DNA from: Drosophila miranda
Lineage: Eukaryota > Arthropoda > Insecta > Diptera > Drosophilidae
Reading direction: 5' to 3'
NCBI RefSeq assembly: GCF_003369915.1
Contig: NC_046674.1
Location: 3,410,001 to 3,474,000, forward strand
DNA length: 64,000 bases
Position numbers and translations under genes: made by a program. The notes below the pieces were generated by a model. It worked only from the letters and a program-made list of their open reading frames with translations. It searched no databases and was not told where the DNA came from. Position 1 is the first letter of the stretch; each line of letters opens with the position of its first letter. This document shows, in pieces, positions 51,586 to 61,335 of this stretch.

Positions 51586-53276
51586 TTAAATTATAACGTC
51601 TTTATTGACTTGATGGACGGCCTGTGCCCGTCCCGAGGGGTCCTCCGGACAGCCCCAATCCAGGCGTGGCACCCACCTGACCACCGTTCGGGCCGCCCCC
51701 TCGACCAGGAACTGCTCCTCGAAGATGCATCGATAGTAGAATGCCTCTTTTGTGGTGGGCGTGTTGAAGGGGAATCTGCGGGTAGCCTCGGCGAACTCCT
51801 CGTCTCCCACGTGACTGGTGGCCACACGGCGGATACTATCAATCCAGTCGTAGCCGACGCCGTCGGAAAACTGCTCCTTTTGGCGCCAAAGCACGTCGTC
51901 CGGCAAATAGTTTTCGGTGAAGGCAGCCCGCAACACGTACTTCTCAATGTGCCTCAAGGGTCCTGGGGCTTCGGCAAACGCGTTGAGCTCGCCAGGAATC
52001 TTGTCCTGGGGCCGGATCTGCATCACATGATTGACGAAGCCCGTGTCCAGGAAGGGTACGCGCAGCTCCACGCCCTTGGCCATCGCCACCTTGTTGGCGC
52101 GCAGGCAGTCGGAGAGATGTAGCTGCTGTACGCGCTTTACCAGCTCCTGGTGGAACTGCTCGCAGTTGGGGGCCTTGTGGAAGTACAGGTATCCGCCGAA
52201 GATCTCGTCCGCCCCCTCGCCGGAGAGGATCATCTTGATGCCGGTACTCTTGATGTAGCGGGCCAGCAGCAGCATTGGCAGGCTGCAGCGCACGGTGGTG
52301 ACGTCATAGGTCTCCAGGTGATAGACAATGTCGCGGATCCCGTCTAGGGCCTCATCAATTTGGAAGACGATCTCCTTGTGGTCACTGTCGATGTACTTGG
52401 CCACGTGGCGGGCCGCCTTAAAGTCGGGCGCATCGGCCAGACCCACAGAGAAGGTCTTCAGGCGATAGTGAGGGTCCTTCTCCCGCATGATCTTCGTGGC
52501 GATCGCGGCAATCAGGCTGGAGTCCACGCCCCCGACAGCAGAGCCCCAAAGTTGACGTCGCAGTGGAGATGTGTGCGCACCGCCGACTCCAGGCTGGAAC
52601 GGAGTAGCTTCAGGTCGCAAGGGTTGGTAGGAAGTTCCTTGATCCAGGATTGCTCAAAGTGCCGGAAGGTTCGCATCTCTCCCACGCGTCCGAAGCGGGC
52701 TTCGCCCGGCGTAAACGTCTCAACTTTGCTACAAGTGTCCACCAAGCACTTCATTTCGGAGGCTACCCACATGTTACCGGCCTTATCCTCGCCGATGTAC
52801 ATGGGAATGATGCCAAAGGGATCCCTGGCAAGGAGCACTTGCTTCGTGCGTTTGTCGTACAGGGCGAAGGCGAACATTCCGGTGATGTGGCTCAGTAGAT
52901 CCTCCCCATAGACCTCGTACAACTCCAGGATGACGTGACAGTCACTCTTCGGCCTGTAGGTTCCAAGCCGCTTTGCTATCTCCGCCGACAGCTCCAGGTA
53001 GTTGTAGATCTCTCCGTTGGCCACCAGCACCACGTTCCCATCGTTGGACACAAACGGCTGGTCACCCCGCGCCACACCCACAATGCGCAGACGTTCGTGG
53101 ACCATGGCCACACCATCCTCTGCGATGACATGGACGCCAGTGGAGTCGGGGCCACGATGCCGCTGCTTTCCGCTCTGGCGGTAGGCCATCTCGCGCAGAC
53201 TATGCTTGCTGCCGTGCAGCACCTGCGTGCCAACAGGCTTCGAATCCCTTGAAAATATTGCAAAAATTCCGCACAT
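51586..53276 (-). pseudogene. AsnS: Asparagine synthetase copy 1, single-base frameshift
   Basis: Copy of the intact gene at 55799-57490. The minus-strand frame starting MCGIFAIFSRD is open from 53276 to about residue 250, then shifts. The plus-strand C-run at 52529-52533 has five C where copy 2 has six, and this falls inside the ATP-pyrophosphatase loop LSGGVDSS. The first frame ends soon after in AWTPA; the downstream frame continues unchanged to the normal C-terminus. Other differences from copy 2 are rare and mostly silent. As written it encodes only the glutaminase half (~254 residues). It may be a very young pseudogene, or intact with a homopolymer base-calling error. Confidence 0.85.
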
Positions 53277-53464
53277 TTTGTGTTTTTGGCGTATTTCCGT
53301 ATTCAGAGTCGAGTAACGACGAGTAACGCAGTACAGAAAACGATATGCAAATTAGTGCGTTGTTTGGTCCTTCGCTGCTTTATATACTCTATTGCTGACT
53401 ACAACGTGGGTTTTATTGCATCAGCTTTAGCTCTAGTGACGTTACCCAAACACGCACGCGGATT
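53277..53464 (-). promoter_or_regulatory. AsnS: AsnS copy 1 5'UTR with possible TATA box
   Basis: The minus strand contains GAGTATATAAAGCAGCG (around 53393-53377) about 105 bases upstream of the ATG, a plausible TATA box, downstream of the module at 53465. Identical in copy 2 (57491-57678). Confidence 0.5.
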
Positions 53465-53565
53465 TATCGATCAAATATACCGTCCGACCCTCAGAAATAT
53501 ACCGAAACATACCGCCTCATTTTCAAAATATACCGTAGAATATACCAGATACTCAAAATGAGTAT
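53465..53565 (-). promoter_or_regulatory. AsnS: AsnS copy 1 promoter module and motif-6 array
   Basis: Minus strand: GGTATATTTTGAAAATGAGG, CGGTATGTTTCGGTATATTT, CTGAGGGTCG, then GACGGTATATTTGATCGATA (53484-53465). The last 20 bases equal those at Galphai exactly. No motif 1 follows. Confidence 0.65.
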
Positions 53566-54590
53566 TGGGGTATACATATTAGATTTGTGGTAAAAGTGGA
53601 TGTGTGTAACGTCCAGAAGGAATCGTTTCCGACCCCATAAAGTATATATATTCTTGATCAGCATCAATAGCCGAGTCGATTGAGCCATGTCTGTCTGTCC
53701 GTCTGTCCGTCCGTCCGTCCGTCTGTCCGTCTGTCCATCCCTATTAGCGCCTAGTGCTCAAAGACTATAAGAGCTAGAGCAACGATGTTTTGGATCCAGA
53801 CTTCTGTGATATGTCACTGCTACAAGAATATTTCAAAACCTACTTTGCCCCGCCCACTTCCGCCCCCACAAAGGGCGAAAATCTGTGGCATCCACAATTT
53901 CGACGATACGAGAAAACGCAGAATCGTAGAAGATGACTATATCTTCTAGAGTGCAAAATCTGAACCAGATCGTATAATTATTATAGCCAGAATCAAGAAA
54001 ACAATTTCATTCTTTCTCGCTCTGTCTCTCTCTAACACACAGGTTTCATGGTCGGTTTTGCCAATTGCAAAATATGAGTTCAAGGATCTCAGAACCCATG
54101 TGGTATCCACACTCCTGTGATATCGGACCTTGACCGTTTTGTGTCAAAATTTCGCATCCACAAATCTCAGAGACTATTAACGCTAGAGTAACCAAATTTA
54201 GTATCCGTACTCCTGTTAGATCTCACTATAAAATGTTTATCTCAAAATTTCGCCCCACCCCCATCCGCCCACACAAAGGACGAAAATCTGTTGCATCCAC
54301 AATATTGCAGATTCGAGAAAACTAAAAACGCAGAATCATAGATAACGACCATATCTATCAGATTGCTGAATCTAGATCAGATCAGATAATTTTTATAGCC
54401 AAAAGGAACAAATCAATTTGCACTGGCTACGCAGCGCCCGACGTCACGCTCAGACTGATTTTCTGTCTCTCTCGCACGCACTCTTTGTCATGTCGTTTAA
54501 TATTAGCGGCGTCTGCCGGAGGAGAGCCATACTGACTTAGTATCGGGTATAACTGTAGAGTTGCGGTGTCCGCAGCAACTCACAACGTTC
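53566..54590 (+). mobile_element. DINE-1/INE-1-like (non-autonomous Helitron) element, copy in unit 1
   Basis: Contains hallmarks I remember for this family: CGTTTCCGACCCCATAAAGT, TATATATTCTTGATCAGCAT, AGCCGAGTCGAT, a GTCTGTCCGTC tract (53692-53738), CTATAAGAGCTAGAGCAACG and repeated CCGCCCAC boxes. It ends near TATCGGGTATAACTGTAGAG. Non-coding. Confidence 0.65.
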
Positions 54591-55104
54591 CCCCTCGTTC
54601 TTTATAAAAACGTAACTGTTAAAAATGTAATCGATACTATTGTTTGAATAAGCAACAATTATCTGGCAGCACTGTTTTGTATCGTATGTTGTATGTTGTA
54701 TCGTGCTCATAATGTATATACCACTTTACTCACTCTCAAATAAACGTTTAACCGAACCACTACGTGTCTCTTGTAACAGCTCCGCTTTATATATCGCTTA
54801 TATATAGAACGGTAAACTAAAACGGTAAAATTATATCCAACAGTAACAAAACCGTGCTTTCATTTAATTGGAGATCATTTCATTCATTTCATTTAATAAT
54901 CTTAAGTCTTAATAAGGCTTATTAATAATAATAAAGTCTTAATAATATACTAATCACTAGCATCACTCTCGTCACTAACGATGTCGCTGGGATTTTTTAA
55001 CAGCATTTCAGTGTTCGGTTCAAAATTCTCGCAACCGTTGTTATTCATTGGACCTTGTCTCACATATAAAGATATAAAAGATTTGAAACATTTATATTCT
55101 TAAA
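54591..55104. other. Unit 1 spacer, no gene
   Basis: AT-rich, with TATATATCGCTTATATATAG (54787-54806) and an ATTTCATTCATTTCATTTAA run; nothing recognisable. Repeated at 58801-59322. Confidence 0.5.
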
Positions 55105-55335
55105 TCTATTTCTTGTATTTGTTTTATTAAGTACACTTCGGAGAAAATTCTTTCACATGATGCATTCGAAACTGGCAATATATGCAGTACTTGTGCAAAT
55201 TTTGACCTTTTTTCATTTTTTAATTCATTGTTGAAATCTTTTATTTGTCCCAATGTATACCAGAAATGGCCAGGACTTTTGTGTGTTTTTAATAAACTAA
55301 AAAGAACCTCATTATTTTTTAAGAGGACAAATTCA
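55105..55335 (-). pseudogene. hAT transposase C-terminal remnant, copy in unit 1
   Basis: Minus-strand frame of about 75 codons containing the hAT dimerisation signature: VLHILPVSNASCERIFSEV followed by LIKQIQEIDLRI and a stop. No upstream catalytic domain within the unit. The end of the frame is cut by the duplication junction. Confidence 0.6.
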
Positions 55336-55348
55336 TTATCGATTCCCT

Positions 55349-55364
55349 ACCGATTCCCTATCGA
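55349..55364. other. Tandem duplication junction (16-bp filler)
   Basis: ACCGATTCCCTATCGA lies between the units. With the flanks it forms two tandem CGATTCCCTA words, so the filler looks copied from the adjoining right end of the unit. Confidence 0.7.
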
Positions 55365-55798
55365 TTACTCTAGCGTTAATAGTCTCTGAGATTTGTGAAT
55401 ATCCCCAGATTTTCGCCCTTTGCGGGGGCGGAAGGGGGTGTGGCGAATTGTTGAATTCATCCTAGCTTAAAGCTCGCCCTTCCCCTTCGCATTTTAAATG
55501 CTCGGGAAAGAGGGAGCCTACTTTCAGGCCGCTTTACCACGTTCGCCAAACGACTCATTACAAAATCTAAACTCATCTTACTTCACATGTGTCAGCGCAT
55601 TTGACAGCCAGCTGCATAAATATTTAAATGAAATGGAAACCTCTTCAATTGCTATCAAGTGCTGAGCTGAGACTTATTTAATCATAATAGTGGGTATATA
55701 CATAGGTGTCTGTAGATTCGATTCATGTGCTTGCATTATCTGGCAATTTTTTTCATTGTGCTTCAATAAAATGCAATTTCTACCTAACTTAATTTAAA

Positions 55799-57490
55799 TT
55801 AAATTATAACGTCTTTATTGACTTGATGGACGGCCTGTGCCCGTCCCGAGGGGTCCTCCGGACAGCCCCAATCCAGGCGTGGCACCCACCTGACCACCGT
55901 TCGGGCCGCCCCCTCGACCAGGAACTGCTCCTCGAAGATGCATCGATAGTAGAATGCCTCTTTTGTGGTGGGCGTGTTGAAGGGGAATCTGCGGGTAGCC
56001 TCGGCGAACTCCTCGTCTCCCACGTGACTGGTGGCCACACGGCGGATACTATCAATCCAGTCGTAGCCGACGCCGTCGGAAAACTGCTCCTTTTGGCGCC
56101 AAAGCACGTCGTCCGGCAAATAGTTTTCGGTGAAGGCAGCCCGCAACACGTACTTCTCAATGTGCCTCAAGGGTCCTGGGGCTTCGGCAAACGCGTTGAG
56201 CTCGCCAGGAATCTTGTCCTGGGGCCGGATCTGCATCACATGATTGACGAAGCCCGTGTCCAGAAAGGGTACGCGCAGCTCCACGCCCTTCGCCATCGCC
56301 ACCTTGTTGGCGCGCAGGCAGTCGGAGAGATGTAGCTGCTGTACGCGCTTTACCAGCTCCTGGTGGAACTGCTCGCAGTTGGGGGCCTTGTGGAAGTACA
56401 GGTATCCGCCGAAGATCTCGTCCGCCCCCTCGCCGGAGAGGATCATCTTGATGCCGGTACTCTTGATGTAGCGGGCCAGCAGCAGCATTGGCAGGCTGCA
56501 GCGCACGGTGGTGACGTCATAGGTCTCCAGGTGATAGACAATGTCGCGGATCCCGTCTAGGGCCTCATCAATTTGGAAGACGATCTCCTTGTGGTCACTG
56601 TCGATGTACTTGGCCACGTGGCGGGCCGCCTTAAAGTCGGGCGCATCGGCCAGACCCACAGAGAAGGTCTTCAGGCGATAGTGAGGGTCCTTCTCCCGCA
56701 TGATCTTCGTGGCGATCGCGGCAATCAGGCTGGAGTCCACGCCCCCCGACAGCAGAGCCCCAAAGTTGACGTCGCAGTGGAGATGTGTGCGCACCGCCGA
56801 CTCCAGGCTGGAACGGAGTAGCTTCAGGTCGCAAGGGTTGGTAGGAAGTTCCTTGATCCAGGATTGCTCAAAGTGCCGGAAGGTTCGCATCTCTCCCACG
56901 CGTCCGAAGCGGGCTTCGCCCGGCGTAAACGTCTCAACTTTGCTACAAGTGTCCACCAAGCACTTCATTTCGGAGGCTACCCACATGTTACCGGCCTTAT
57001 CCTCGCCGATGTACATGGGAATGATGCCAAAGGGATCCCTGGCAAGGAGCACTTGCTTCGTGCGTTTGTCGTACAGGGCGAAGGCGAACATTCCGGTGAT
57101 GTGGCTCAGTAGATCCTCCCCATAGACCTCGTACAACTCCAGGATGACGTGACAGTCACTCTTCGGCCTGTAGGTTCCAAGCCGCTTTGCTATCTCCGCC
57201 GACAGCTCCAGGTAGTTGTAGATCTCTCCGTTGGCCACCAGCACCACGTTCCCATCGTTGGACACAAACGGCTGGTCACCCCGCGCCACACCCACAATGC
57301 GCAGACGTTCGTGGACCATGGCCACACCATCCTCTGCGATGACATGGACGCCAGTGGAGTCGGGGCCACGATGCCGCTGCTTTCCGCTCTGGCGGTAGGC
57401 CATCTCGCGCAGACTATGCTTGCTGCCGTGCAGCACCTGCGTGCCAACAGGCTTCGAATCCCTTGAAAATATTGCAAAAATTCCGCACAT
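55799..57490 (-). CDS. AsnS: Asparagine synthetase (glutamine-hydrolysing), intact copy
   Basis: Cytosolic enzyme making asparagine from aspartate, ATP and glutamine. Single exon, 563 residues, normal for AsnB-type enzymes (~555-590). Residues 1-~205 form the class II glutaminase domain: the catalytic Cys2 in MCGIFAIF, RGPDSTG (residue ~40), RLRIVG and NGEIYN. The synthetase domain (~230-520) shows the PPi loop LSGGVDSSLIAA near residue 250, FSVGL, LSGEGADEIFGGYLY near 350, and the VELRVPFLD box. The C-terminus ends NKDVII. No introns. The same promoter module as copy 1 is at 57679-57698. Whether an intact copy elsewhere also exists cannot be judged. Confidence 0.97.
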   Translation of the reverse strand: MCGIFAIFSRDSKPVGTQVLHGSKHSLREMAYRQSGKQRHRGPDSTGVHVIAEDGVAMVHERLRIVGVARGDQPFVSNDGNVVLVANGEIYNYLELSAEIAKRLGTYRPKSDCHVILELYEVYGEDLLSHITGMFAFALYDKRTKQVLLARDPFGIIPMYIGEDKAGNMWVASEMKCLVDTCSKVETFTPGEARFGRVGEMRTFRHFEQSWIKELPTNPCDLKLLRSSLESAVRTHLHCDVNFGALLSGGVDSSLIAAIATKIMREKDPHYRLKTFSVGLADAPDFKAARHVAKYIDSDHKEIVFQIDEALDGIRDIVYHLETYDVTTVRCSLPMLLLARYIKSTGIKMILSGEGADEIFGGYLYFHKAPNCEQFHQELVKRVQQLHLSDCLRANKVAMAKGVELRVPFLDTGFVNHVMQIRPQDKIPGELNAFAEAPGPLRHIEKYVLRAAFTENYLPDDVLWRQKEQFSDGVGYDWIDSIRRVATSHVGDEEFAEATRRFPFNTPTTKEAFYYRCIFEEQFLVEGAARTVVRWVPRLDWGCPEDPSGRAQAVHQVNKDVII

Positions 57491-57678
57491 TTTGTGTTTT
57501 TGGCGTATTTCCGTATTCAGAGTCGAGTAACGACGAGTAACGCAGTACAGAAAACGATATGCAAATTAGTGCGTTGTTTGGTCCTTCGCTGCTTTATATA
57601 CTCTATTGCTGACTACAACGTGGGTTTTATTGCATCAGCTTTAGCTCTAGTGACGTTACCCAAACACGCACGCGGATT

Positions 57679-57779
57679 TATCGATCAAATATACCGTCCG
57701 ACCCTCAGAAATATACCGAAACATACCGCCTCATTTTCAAAATATACCGTAGAATATACCAGATACTCAAAATGAGTAT
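57679..57779 (-). promoter_or_regulatory. AsnS: AsnS copy 2 promoter module and motif-6 array
   Basis: Same sequence as 53465-53565; GACGGTATATTTGATCGATA at 57698-57679 on the minus strand. Confidence 0.65.
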
Positions 57780-58800
57780 TGGGGTATACATATTAGATTT
57801 GTGGTAAAAGTGGATGTGTGTAACGTCCAGAAGGAATCGTTTCCGACCCCATAAAGTATATATATTCTTGATCAGCATCAATAGCCGAGTCGATTGAGCC
57901 ATGTCTGTCTGTCCGTCTGTCCGTCCGTCCGTCCGTCTGTCCGTCTGTCCATCCCTATTAGCGCCTAGTGCTCAAAGACTATAAGAGCTAGAGCAACGAT
58001 GTTTTGGATCCAGACTTCTGTGATATGTCACTGCTACAAGAATATTTCAAAACCTACTTTGCCCCGCCCACTTCCGCCCCCACAAAGGGCGAAAATCTGT
58101 GGCATCCACAATTTCGACGATAGGTTACGAGAAAACGCAGAATCGTAGAAGATGACTATATCTTCTAGAGTGCAAAATCTGAACCAGATCGTATAATTAT
58201 TATAGCCAGAATCAAGAAAACAATTTCATTCTTTCTCGCTCTGTCTCTCTCTAACACACAGGTTTCATGGTCGGTTTTGCCAATTGCAAAATATGAGTTC
58301 AAGGATCTCAGAACCCATGTGGTATCCACACTCCTGTGATATCGGACCTTGACCGTTTTGTGTCAAAATTTCGCATCCACAAATCTCAGAGACTATTAAC
58401 GCTAGAGTAACCAAATTTAGTATCCGTACTCCTGTTAGATCTCACTATAAAATGTTTATCTCAAAATTTCGCCCCACCCCCATCCGCCCACACAAAGGAC
58501 GAAAATCTGTTGCATCCACAATATTGCAGATTCGAGAAAACTAAAAACGCAGAATCATAGATAACGACCATATCTATCAGATTGCTGAATCTGGATCAGA
58601 TCAGATAATTTGTATAGCCAAAAGGAACAAATCAATTTGCACTGGCTACGCAGCGCCCGACGTCACGCTCAGACTGATTTTCTGTCTCTCTCGCACGCAC
58701 TCTTTGTCATGTCGTTTAATATTAGCGGCGTCTGCCGGAGGAGAGCCATACTGACTTAGTATCGGGTATAACTGTAGAGTTGCGGTGTCCGCAGCAACTC
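57780..58800 (+). mobile_element. DINE-1/INE-1-like element, copy in unit 2
   Basis: Same as 53566-54590, with a 5-base difference (GATAGGTTACGAG versus GATACGAG) near 58120 and a few substitutions. Confidence 0.65.
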
Positions 58801-59322
58801 ACAACGTTCCCCCTCGTTCTTTATAAAAACGTAACTGTTAAAAATGTAATCGATACTATTGTTTGAATAAGCAACAATTATCTAGCAGCACTGTTTTGTA
58901 TCGTATGTTGTATGTTGTATCGTGCTCATAATGTATATACCACTTTACTCACTCTCAAATAAACGTTTAACCGAACCACTACGTGTCTCTTGTAACAGCT
59001 CCGCTTTATATATCGCTTATATATAGAACGGTAAACTAAAACGGTAAAATTATATCCAACAGTAACAAAACCGTGCTTTCATTTAATTGGAGATCATTTC
59101 ATTCATTTCATTTAATAATCTTAAGTCTTAATAAGGCTTATTAATAATAATAAAGTCTTAATAATATACTAATCACTAGCATCACTCTCGTCACTAACGA
59201 TGTCGCTGGGATTTTTTAACAGCATTTCAGTGTTCGGTTCAAAATTCTCGCAACCGTTGTTATTCATTGGACCTTGTCTCACATATAAAGATATAAAAGA
59301 TTTGAAACATTTATATTCTTAA
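58801..59322. other. Unit 2 spacer, no gene
   Basis: Duplicate of 54591-55104; AT-rich and featureless. Confidence 0.5.
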
Positions 59323-59554
59323 ATCTATTTCTTGTATTTGTTTTATTAAGTACACTTCGGAGAAAATTCTTTCACATGATGCATTCGAAACTGGCAATAT
59401 ATGCAGTACTTGTGCAAATTTTGACCTTTTTTAATTTTTTAATTCATTGTTGAAATCTTTTATTTGTCCCAATGTATACCAGAAATGGCCAGGACTTTTG
59501 TGTGTTTTTAATAAACTAAAAAGAACCTCATTATTTTTTAAGAGGACAAATTCA
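59323..59554 (-). pseudogene. hAT transposase C-terminal remnant, copy in unit 2
   Basis: Duplicate of 55105-55335, carrying the same LPVSNASCERIFSEV signature; a substitution lies in the T-rich part (TTTTTTAATTTTTT versus TTTTTTCATTTTTT). Confidence 0.6.
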
Positions 59555-60789
59555 TTATCGATTCCCTGTAGCATGTTACCTATACCGATCGAGCGGTGTA
59601 GCGCTTATAGCAGGAAGTTCTGAGTTTTTTTGGGGCGCCATCTAGTGCTCAGAGTGGCAGGCGAACGATGGGTCAAGGGAAAACCAAAAAGGCGTTAACA
59701 GGGCAAAACGTCAGGCTATCTCGTTTGAAAATGCATCCAGGGACCTGTTAGAGGATTTGCCGCCAGCACGTTGGCGTCCCTATTGGCTATTCCCTCGTGA
59801 AAGTCAATTGAGTCGGTTGCGCATCGGTCCGACGAAAAGGAAAAAGAAAGAATTTAGTGAAAGAAAAACTCTAGGAAATCTAAATATCTAAAGCCAAGAT
59901 TCGACTGCGAGGTTCTTTGTTGAAGGCGAGTGGGCTTTTCAGTCGTCAGAAGCCGTATAGCGCTGAGTCCGATTGGGGTAAGTGCTGCGGAAAAAGAAGA
60001 GAAGAGCTAAAGGAAAATATCAAAGAGTTGTCCCATTTGTAGTCTTGGCGCTTAGTAAACCGAGTTAATCAGTGCGGATCCGATCGTCCAAGGAAGCCAG
60101 CCAGCAAACAACAGCAGCCGCAAGCCTAACAAAGTGGCGTTTAAACCTTTGGGATTGTCTGGAAAGCGCTCAGCCATCGGAGAAGCGAGCGTGGAAGCAG
60201 AGGGAGAAGACATTTGGGGAGCGCTCGGTCCCCCCAAGCGGCTAGCTTCCCGAGTCGTTGGCGTCGCCACTTTAGTAATCGAGCGCGACGCGGCAGATAA
60301 GGAGGGCCCGTCCCTTGGTCGCGAGCAGATCGGCGGAGAAAAAGTGTCAATCTAACACAGTCGGAGATTGGCTGTTGGCCTTTTCTTTGCATTCGCGTAC
60401 TTTTCACCTGCAGAAGCAGTGGAAAGAATTTGTGCTGTTCCCTTTCGCCCCGGAGGTGGAAAGGAAGCAAAGATAACAGAGGGAGAAAGAGAATAGGAGA
60501 GAAGAGGGAGCAGCGGATTGACGGAATAATTGTATTTGCGATTTTAATTGTGTAATTAATTATGGTTTTTATGCGGAGTTAATTAGGAGAGAATTAGATT
60601 TGATTCCGGAAGTGGCTTCTCGTGACTCTCGCCGATCTGCGAACATGATTTCCCCCAACCTTGTGCCCATTTAAGTGTTTTTCCACCACAGCAGCTTTAG
60701 GTACTCATCGAGGAAAGCGCTTTCGCCGATGGAGCCATAAACTGGAGAAAAGGTATGAGTGGACATTGAGTAAATTCTGTTATTAATAA

Positions 60790-61335
60790 ATTAAATTCAT
60801 CGAATTCATCGCCTCGGAGAATGTGCAGCCAAGTACGTCTGCAGCGTCCGTGTCCGTGGTGTCCGCAAGTTCGCTAGTTGTCCCGTCTATACCGATCCCA
60901 CCAGTAAATAGACGTTCCGGACCTCCGGATATTGCCACCACAGGTACTAGGCCTGTGGTGACTAAACCACTGGTGGGAGTCCCACCAAAACGACAAGTTT
61001 TTGTTTCACGGCTGGCCCCTGACCTCACATCTAATGATGTAATTGCTTTTATTCAAAGCAAAATAAAAGCCGTGGGTTTAAAGGTGGAGAAATTTAACTT
61101 CTCTTATGCCAGGGAGATAGCCTCGTTTAAGATAAGCATCTCCCCAACTCAATTTGACACCATTTGCTCCGCCAAATTTTGGCCGGAGCATTTGGTGGTG
61201 AAGGAGTTTAAGGCTAAGAAGAAGAATAGGCCCCCCATATCCCTTCCAAACCTTTCCAGTGTGCCACCCTCAACCTCAACCTCAACTTCCTCTTCCTCAA
61301 CTTCCCGTCTTGCTTCCACCTTTCCAAAAAACTAA
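60790..61335 (+). pseudogene. LINE ORF1-like frame, no ATG start
   Basis: About 181 codons open with no ATG before the conserved part; the preceding stop is at 60787. Contains RQVFVSRLAPDLTSNDVIAF, a RNA-binding-like fold seen in ORF1 of CR1-type elements, then a KEFKAKKKNRPP basic stretch and a Ser/Thr tail. It overlaps the ORF2 frame by four bases. The missing start suggests the N-terminal part was lost or mutated. Confidence 0.6.

Larger units (their letters stand above)
51152..55348. repeat. Tandem duplication unit 1 (4.2 kb, contains AsnS copy 1)
   Basis: Collinear and near-identical to 55365-59567 (offset 4213-4214, changing to ~4219 after a 5-base difference near 53908/58122). I saw only a handful of differences in 4.2 kb. 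Breakpoints: left at TTACTCTAGCG, right at CGATTCCCT. Confidence 0.95.
55365..59567. repeat. Tandem duplication unit 2 (4.2 kb, contains AsnS copy 2)
   Basis: Second unit, same orientation as 51152-55348. It begins in the truncated DINE-like fragment and ends at CGATTCCCT, then changes abruptly to GTAGCATG, which is not in unit 1. Confidence 0.95.

Noticed and set aside
55823-57466. Plus-strand ORFs opposite AsnS
   Set aside because: Both duplicate copies give the same shadows; no domain is recognisable, whereas the minus strand encodes a full enzyme.
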